A stretch of 64,000 nucleotides of DNA from Castanea sativa (taxonomy: Eukaryota; Streptophyta; Magnoliopsida; Fagales; Fagaceae), in contig NC_134015.1 in assembly GCF_040712315.1 (NCBI RefSeq), forward strand, positions 16,307,614 through 16,371,613, in the 5' to 3' direction. The notes under the pieces were generated by a model. That model had not been told where the DNA came from and ran no database searches. It saw nothing but the letters and a program-made list of their open reading frames with translations. Of this stretch, positions 58,669 to 64,000 are shown piece after piece. The number at the start of each line of letters is the position of its first letter. Within the stretch, counting starts at the first letter, position 1. The position numbers and the translations under genes are program-made.

Positions 58669-59001
58669 GTTAACTACATATTTGGTCTCTAACTTTTACA
58701 CCATATTTCACTTTGGTCTCTAACCTTTCAATGTCGTGTCAATTTGTCTCTGTCGTTATATCTTGGGTGCAAATTGATGACATGGCAAATGACCAAAATA
58801 AATTTTAGTGTATTGTCACATTAACGAAAGTTAATTTTTTATTTTGGCCATTAGACGAGTCATCAATTTTCTTCCAAAAAATAATAGCTAGGACTAAATT
58901 GACATGGTACTGAAAGGTTAGGAACCAAATTGACAAAATTGAAAATTTATGGACCAAATTAAGATATAGTGTATAAAATATGGACTAAATATGTAGTTAA
59001 C
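58669..59001. mobile_element. MITE (TIR GTTAACTACATATTTGGTC)
   Basis: 333 bp from GTTAACTACATATTTGGTC to GACTAAATATGTAGTTAAC, a 19-bp inverted repeat with one mismatch. Phrases such as GGTCTCTAAC are mirrored at the other end (GTTAGGAACC). Poly(A) flanks obscure the target repeat. Confidence 0.8.
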
Positions 59002-59078
59002 CCAAAAAAGATTACATAAGCTTGAATTGTATTTTCTCTTAACTTTAAAAGGGGTGATGGTATCATGTCAGTTTCCAT

Positions 59079-59381
59079 TTCCTAAATGAGTTGGTCATTA
59101 TTATTAATGAATTTAATGCCAAAAGATTTCCTTTTAAAAGTTAAATTTGAAGTTGAATAAAATTTGGCAAGTGATAATAGTATCATAAATATTGACTATT
59201 GGTCATGTTTCCAAATTGGAAAGAGATTTGGTGGTTAAGTTTTCAAATTGGAAAATTCAAATTACATTTTCTAAATGAGTTGGGCCTTATCATTAATGAA
59301 TTTGATGCCAAAAGATTTTCTCTTAAAAGTTAAATTTGAAGTTGAATAAAATTTGGCAAGTGATAATAGTGTCATAAATAT
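59079..59381. repeat. Two direct copies of a segment of about 120 bp
   Basis: 59079-59197 and 59263-59381 share CTAAATGAGTTGG, TTAAATTTGAAGTTGAATAA and AATTTGGCAAGTGATAATAG. No coding potential. Confidence 0.75.
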
Positions 59382-60306
59382 AGTTGTCAAAATGTGAATC
59401 ATATCGCTAATCAATTTTTTATTTTTCCGTATCATGTATCGTACGGTATCGTGTATCGTAAAATACACAAACATTTAATAAAATTTATAAAATATTATAG
59501 ATATACATATATAAATGGTATATTTATTATAAATTTTAAATATATTCAACTAATGACTAATTTATTCATCACTTATGTAATATTTAACAAGCTAACTAAG
59601 TATATCAAACTAGCATGTGATTATAAAATACACATTCAAATTGCTTAAATTCAAAAGTGATAATAATATATTACAAATGACCCAAAAATAATAGTCCATC
59701 ATATTGTCTAATAAACCTCATGGAAGTCAATGCTATCAACATGTTTATCATTTTGCAAACTTATTTCTTCATTAAAATTTTCTTTATCATCATTAAGATT
59801 TACTATCTCTTTTTGTTCTTTTTATTTTAGTAATTAAAAAAAAATTCTTCTAGGCATTCTAGTTTCTTGGACTTATAAAAATAACGACAAGAATTAAAAA
59901 TAATTATATTGTCAATTAATATCTTATTCACAGTATAGAAAATAAATTTGCAAATATTAAAGTAAAGTGTAAGTATATACTGTATAGTCCAAATTTTATA
60001 GGAGAAAGAGATGGGAAAAAAACTTATGAATATGTTATTTTATTAAGCCAAATTAAGTAACTTAATAATTTTGTGTTAAAATCAAGTCTAACAACTTGTT
60101 AGATTCATATAAAAGTACGAATTTTAACCCAAAAAAAATCATTTTAAAGCATTTGTCTATGTATCGTACGATACATTCAATTTTACAATACGATACTATT
60201 CATACAATATGCACACTGTATCGTATAATTCATGAGCACTTATGATACGCCTATACAAAAAGAAACTTTTTACACATGAATGCATGAAAAGATATGTATC
60301 GTACAA
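59382..60306. mobile_element. Probable DNA element with GTATCGTACGATAC words
   Basis: Its two ends (59425-59465 and 60155-60300) are crowded with TATCGTACG, GTATCGT and ACGATAC in both orientations, giving strong self-complementarity, while the centre is plain AT-rich. It separates host phrases that are adjacent near 59180-59240 (GATTTGGTGG, TTTCCAAATTGG). No exact ends or target repeat could be set and no transposase is seen. Confidence 0.45.
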
Positions 60307-60339
60307 GTGATTTGGTGGAGTTTCCAAATTGGAATCAGA

Positions 60340-60561
60340 TTTGGTATCAATGCCAACGTTATAGAAAATAACTCAAAAATAACAAAAGACCCAAAAATAT
60401 CAAAAGACCCAACGGCCAAAAAAACAAAGAAACCCGACCCAAAATTTCAGCAACCTGTCGGGTGGATCAATCAACCATGCAGGCTGGTGTGTGTTTTATC
60501 AGGTCGGGTCGGGCCATGGGTGACTCCAAACCCGACCCAGCCTGCAACTTGCTCACCCCTA
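60340..60561. mobile_element. hAT-like MITE fragment (right end)
   Basis: Ends GCTCACCCCTA (inverted TAGGGGTGAGC) and contains GGTCGGGTCGGGCC and AACCCGACCCAG, typical of this plant hAT MITE group. The left end was not found. Confidence 0.45.
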
Positions 60562-61113
60562 GTCTTTACCTCTTTCACAAGACAAATTTTTGCTCCTAAC
60601 TGATCACACACAACAAAGCTACACCTTGAATAAGGGATGTCACACCTCCTAGTTACTTATTTTCTTTTCAATATGAAACTAACTCATATAATAGAATTAG
60701 ACCATCCTTATTATTCTTCTAACCAATGTGTGGGATTTCAAAACCTATAAAGAATTCTCTAACTTCTCTTCTCATGGGCTGAACTCAAATAAGAGAAACC
60801 ATCATAATATGGAGCAAAAAAATGAAATTCAATATCTGAGCATCAAAGTGCCGAAATGGGGATTCTATGAGTTGATTGACACTTTACCGTTTGGTCAAAG
60901 TATTGGTCGGCATTTTCGTTCCACAGTTTTTTTTTAGACATGAAGGCCTTTCTCAACATAAGAAAAAGAAGCTAGCTTCTCACATACTTTCAAAGAAGTT
61001 GCAGTTTATACTAGCATGACTAATTGGATCAAAATGGTTCAAAAGCAATTACATCAACAGCAAATTGTCCTTTTTCCCACTTCAAATTTTCATTTACATA
61101 GATTGGATCTCGC
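60562..61113. other. Intergenic, PSBW 3' side
   Basis: No gene recognised. A 69-codon frame at 60728-60937 has no family features. The part nearest 61113 should include the PSBW 3' UTR. Confidence 0.4.
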
Positions 61114-61957
61114 TTAGAGAGACAACCCGGACTCCTCGTCCTCTTCTAGGGTGGAAGTGTAGATAAAATAGAATGTCCAAGTTAAACCAAACATACCAAA
61201 TAATATCCACCCAAGAAGGTTATTGCTCAATCCAAAGGGAAGTCCTGTTCCTTCAGTGGTCAGTCTGTCATCAACCAAAGCCATGGCTGGGCCTGCGGTT
61301 GCAGTCACAACCGATGCTGCAGCCATCAATGATGCAACCATGCTAGTGTTTGAGATTGAGCCTTTGCCACTTGCTGATGATGTCTTCTCCACCATGCTGC
61401 ACCTAACCCCTCCTCTTGTAACCATTCTTGGCAACCCTGTTAAACAATCAACCACACACTGTGACCAACATCCAAAAAATTTATATATATACTTCAATTT
61501 GCTTCTGTATCCTTGGCCATTATTCAAGCAACTCTAACATGTTTTTCTTATCAATTAAAACATCAATTGTTAAAGTAACTATCAAATTAATTATGAAAGA
61601 TTTCATTGCAACCAAGACCATGATAATAAATATATACTACAAGGACTTCTAACTATCTTATAATTCCAGTACAATACTTAATGCTCCACATAGTAGTAAC
61701 CAAAATCATTTTAGCTACTCAGGAAGCATTTTTGACCTTGTCTCTATCTGAACTGTGATTGCACTTACTGATGCAAGTAAAATTATGAGGGAAAATTCAA
61801 TATATATATATAGATGGAACTGCAATAATGTATAGTGACCTATGAACCAAGAAATCTCACCAAGGACAGGGCTTGACTGAACCCCACTTGACCCTTTGAG
61901 CACAAGACCAGTACCAGGTGATAACTTTGCAAAGTTAGTTGTTGTTATTGAAGCCAT
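61114..61957 (-). CDS. PSBW: Photosystem II reaction centre W protein precursor
   Basis: Two exons, 61861-61957 and 61114-61436, with a 424-nt GT-AG intron give 139 residues. The start [17 protein letters not shown] is a typical Ser/Thr-rich chloroplast transit peptide. A second hydrophobic stretch ending TATAGPAMA at residue 85 is a thylakoid-targeting segment, with cleavage after AMA. The mature protein of 54 residues begins [20 protein letters not shown], has one membrane helix ([20 protein letters not shown]) and ends [13 protein letters not shown], all diagnostic of PsbW. PsbW is a nuclear-encoded 6-kDa thylakoid protein that stabilises photosystem II supercomplexes. There are no lesions. 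Length and intron position are ordinary. This is the best-supported single-copy gene in the window. Confidence 0.95.
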
Positions 61958-62126
61958 TTTTTCAGAACAAACAGAAGAAATGAAGAAACTAGTTCAGACA
62001 AGAGAAGAAAATTATTCTGTCACATCACACATGAATTGGGAAAGCATGGGGAATTATTGTTAGTGGCATATAGCTAGTGTGTGTATGTTACATGAACCAC
62101 TCAATATGGATGAATGGATAGCCTAG

Positions 62127-62161
62127 CTTTTTATATCCGTGATCTTGAGGCACCAATCAGT
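62127..62161 (-). promoter_or_regulatory. PSBW core promoter: TATA box and CCAAT-type box
   Basis: On the minus strand GATATAAAAAGC (62127-62137) lies about 170 nt upstream of the ATG, and CTGATTGG (inverted CCAAT) about 20 nt further upstream. CACATG also lies just upstream. Placement suits a nuclear photosynthesis gene, but light responsiveness is inference. Confidence 0.5.
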
Positions 62162-62199
62162 GCTCTCCATGTGTCACTTTCCTAGTGGTAGGTTAGCAT

Positions 62200-63770
62200 G
62201 ATTAATAATTGAAAATTTTCATTTTAAGTCAGAATTGTTAGGCTATATATATATATAGAGTCCGTTTGGACATGGGTTTGTTAATTCCTACTTTAGGACA
62301 GGAATGCCCATTCCATATATAGGGCGGCGGTGGCATAACCTGTGGCAAAGAATGATTTTTCTCCAATGAGTGCGAACACTTAACTCATAAATAAACAAAT
62401 AAATGGACTTGATGTTGATTTGGAAATGAAAAAAAAAAATCATTTGTTATAGTATATTATAATTAATGTTTTACTCACTATCCTTAGCACCATTGAACTT
62501 ACTTGAAAAGTATCTAATATTTCTGTGCGGAAAATAGTGATTATTATAAGATTGACTAGAACCATTTGATACTTTTCTAATATTATTATGATCATTTAAA
62601 ATTTTGATGGTAGCTTAATTGATCTGTTGTCCAAGACTAGTGGGGAAATTCTCGAAGTCAGCTTCAACATGGTTTTGATTTAAATAATTTCGTGCTGTAC
62701 TATTACTAATAGTTTGTTAGATAAAGGGGTGTAGCTCTAATTTTAGTTTTGTCTTGATAAATTCATCAACATCTGGTTTAAAAATGATAATTTAATCAAT
62801 TTCAACATGCTTTTTCTTTAACCAATTCCAACATTTTTAATAATATAATTTCATATTTTTATTAATTAACAACTAACATGAATTTTATACAAACTAATAA
62901 GGAATTCAACTAAACTTACCAATAGTTGAACTGATATGATATTAAATTAAAAAATTCATTATTCAAAATCTATACGTTAAACGCCCTAATATAATCAATA
63001 TCAATTCAAAAAATCAAATAACTACAATATGTTAGAGCATAAAAGTGAAGGGTGATCAGTGATCACACCATAATATGGTACACTTTCACTCATGCAATAA
63101 TCCTCTACTTGGTAGATGTCGAATGGTGGTGTCCCACTCACATTTCAATAGAAGATTAATTTAAACATTTAAGTTAGTTGTTTACTATGTTTGATAGATA
63201 AGCACACCTATTAGTGAACAGACAAGAAAAAAAAAAGGAGAAGAAGAAGAAGCATATTTTCATTCTTTCTATATATTAATAATATCCCTAAAAAAATTTA
63301 TAGGATTTTTCAAAAACTTTCTCAGAATTGACCTAAGTTTTTTTTTTTTTTTTTTTTTCAGTGAATGCAATTGTTAAGAAAAGAGAAGTGTCAAAACTCA
63401 TTTATACTTTACATATTACTTTTTATTTTATTTTATTTTTTCAAATTTCACTGAATGCATGAAGTAAATGTGGGGCTCAGGCATAACAGTTCATCTGTAT
63501 CTGGGCTTATTATGTCAACATTGTTGGTGCTTTCTTCAAGCATGCCAATTGCCATATATAGCTAGAATCTGCCAATTTAGCTGAGGGAAGCTGTAACAAC
63601 CCGTTGAAGGAAATTGATTGCTGGTTTTTGTACCGTTAACAATATAGAAAGATTCCCCATGGAGATGCATTTGAATTAATGTAAAAGTTCTTGGAAAAAG
63701 TATACGAAAATCCATATAATGACCACCGACAGTGGTCATAACAAATCAAAATGTTGGGGGATGTTTTATA
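62200..63770. other. Non-coding; MITE end and AT-rich DNA
   Basis: 62259-62330 starts like the AGTCCGTTTGGA MITE family and continues TAATTCCTACTTTAGGACAG; the other end was not found. The rest shows no gene. T-runs are at about 63339-63358. Confidence 0.35.
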
Positions 63771-63774
63771 TTAA

Positions 63775-63960
63775 GAAATAGCAACTTAGTGAGTTTTAGT
63801 TAACTTAATTAATAAAATTTTTAACAGTTGAATAAGAGATTTAAGATTTAATTCTTGTCTACACCAAAACCGATTGATGTTTGTGTCTAATAAAGAGTAC
63901 AATCATTAAAAGTAGATTTCATAGGATGAAATTTTATCAAAAACCAAAAAAAAAAAAACC
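63775..63960 (+). mobile_element. tRNA-derived SINE, family A, decayed copy
   Basis: Contains TTTTAGTTAACTTAATTAAT (A-box area), GATTTAATTCTTGTCTACAC (B-box area) and CCAAAACCGATTGATG, matching the inverted SINE-A copies in units 1-3, and ends with an A-rich tail at 63941-63958. Confidence 0.6.
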
Positions 63961-64000
63961 AACGGAGAAATAACAATCTAATTGTAATTGGACTTTCTGA

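Noticed and set aside
61223..61537. 104-codon plus-strand ORF
   Set aside because: It is the antisense shadow of PSBW exon 2 and its intron.
63536..63739. Peptide with MHLHGESFYIV resembling the His-rich motif of multicopper oxidases
   Set aside because: Only a few residues match, the surrounding sequence does not follow laccase or ascorbate oxidase, and no second copper motif is present.

Overview
This window is nuclear DNA of a flowering plant, most likely a eudicot tree. The evidence is spliced GT-AG genes, a nuclear photosystem II gene with a chloroplast transit peptide, an S1-type self-incompatibility-like gene, a DUF247 gene, AT-rich spacers and many plant transposons (Ty3/gypsy Tat-type, Ty1/copia, CACTA, hAT and Mutator MITEs, tRNA-derived SINEs). 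The repeat families resemble those of Fagaceae such as oak or chestnut, but that placement rests on recollection, not on a search.

Layout. Position 1-368 is the 3' end of a LINE. From about 367 to 43720 the window is built on a tandem segmental duplication with a period near 7.4-7.6 kb. Each complete unit carries a spacer followed by a GDSL esterase/lipase gene on the minus strand. Unit 1 (about 367-7767) holds the only intact copy (4462-6581, five exons, 375 codons). Unit 2 (about 7768-11870 plus 20242-21690) lost the body of its gene: 8.4 kb of unrelated DNA replaces it and only part of GDSL exon 1 remains. That foreign block carries an intact S-protein homologue gene (14729-15130) and a broken glyoxalase II gene. 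Unit 3 (about 21695-29270) has a full-length but disabled GDSL pseudogene. Unit 4 (about 29270-43720) is older, has no gene, and is split by a copia remnant, an hAT-like piece, a solo LTR and a 9.8-kb gypsy element (31415-41182).

The gypsy element lies on the minus strand, is flanked by the duplication ATGCT, and is defective (several frameshifts, including around the reverse transcriptase active site). It carries an intron-containing antisense gene and a minisatellite of about 65-70 bp units between integrase and the 3' LTR.

Right of 43.7 kb is AT-rich DNA with microsatellites, then a 2.0-kb non-autonomous CACTA element (46446-48462, TSD ACG) in the probable first intron of a DUF247 pseudogene. 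That pseudogene is also split by a 1.1-kb hAT-type element (49637-50740, TSD TCATTGAC). After 51 kb come a decayed C2-domain (SRC2-like) pseudogene at 55.0 kb, several MITEs, and an intact two-exon PSBW gene on the minus strand at 61.1-62.0 kb.

Only three genes look functional: the GDSL esterase, the S-protein homologue and PSBW. They share no evident pathway. The window is best read as a tandem-duplicated gene locus being eroded by transposons. I did not find a convincing new biological system; the most informative signals are the datable order of duplications and insertions and the antisense spliced gene inside the gypsy element.
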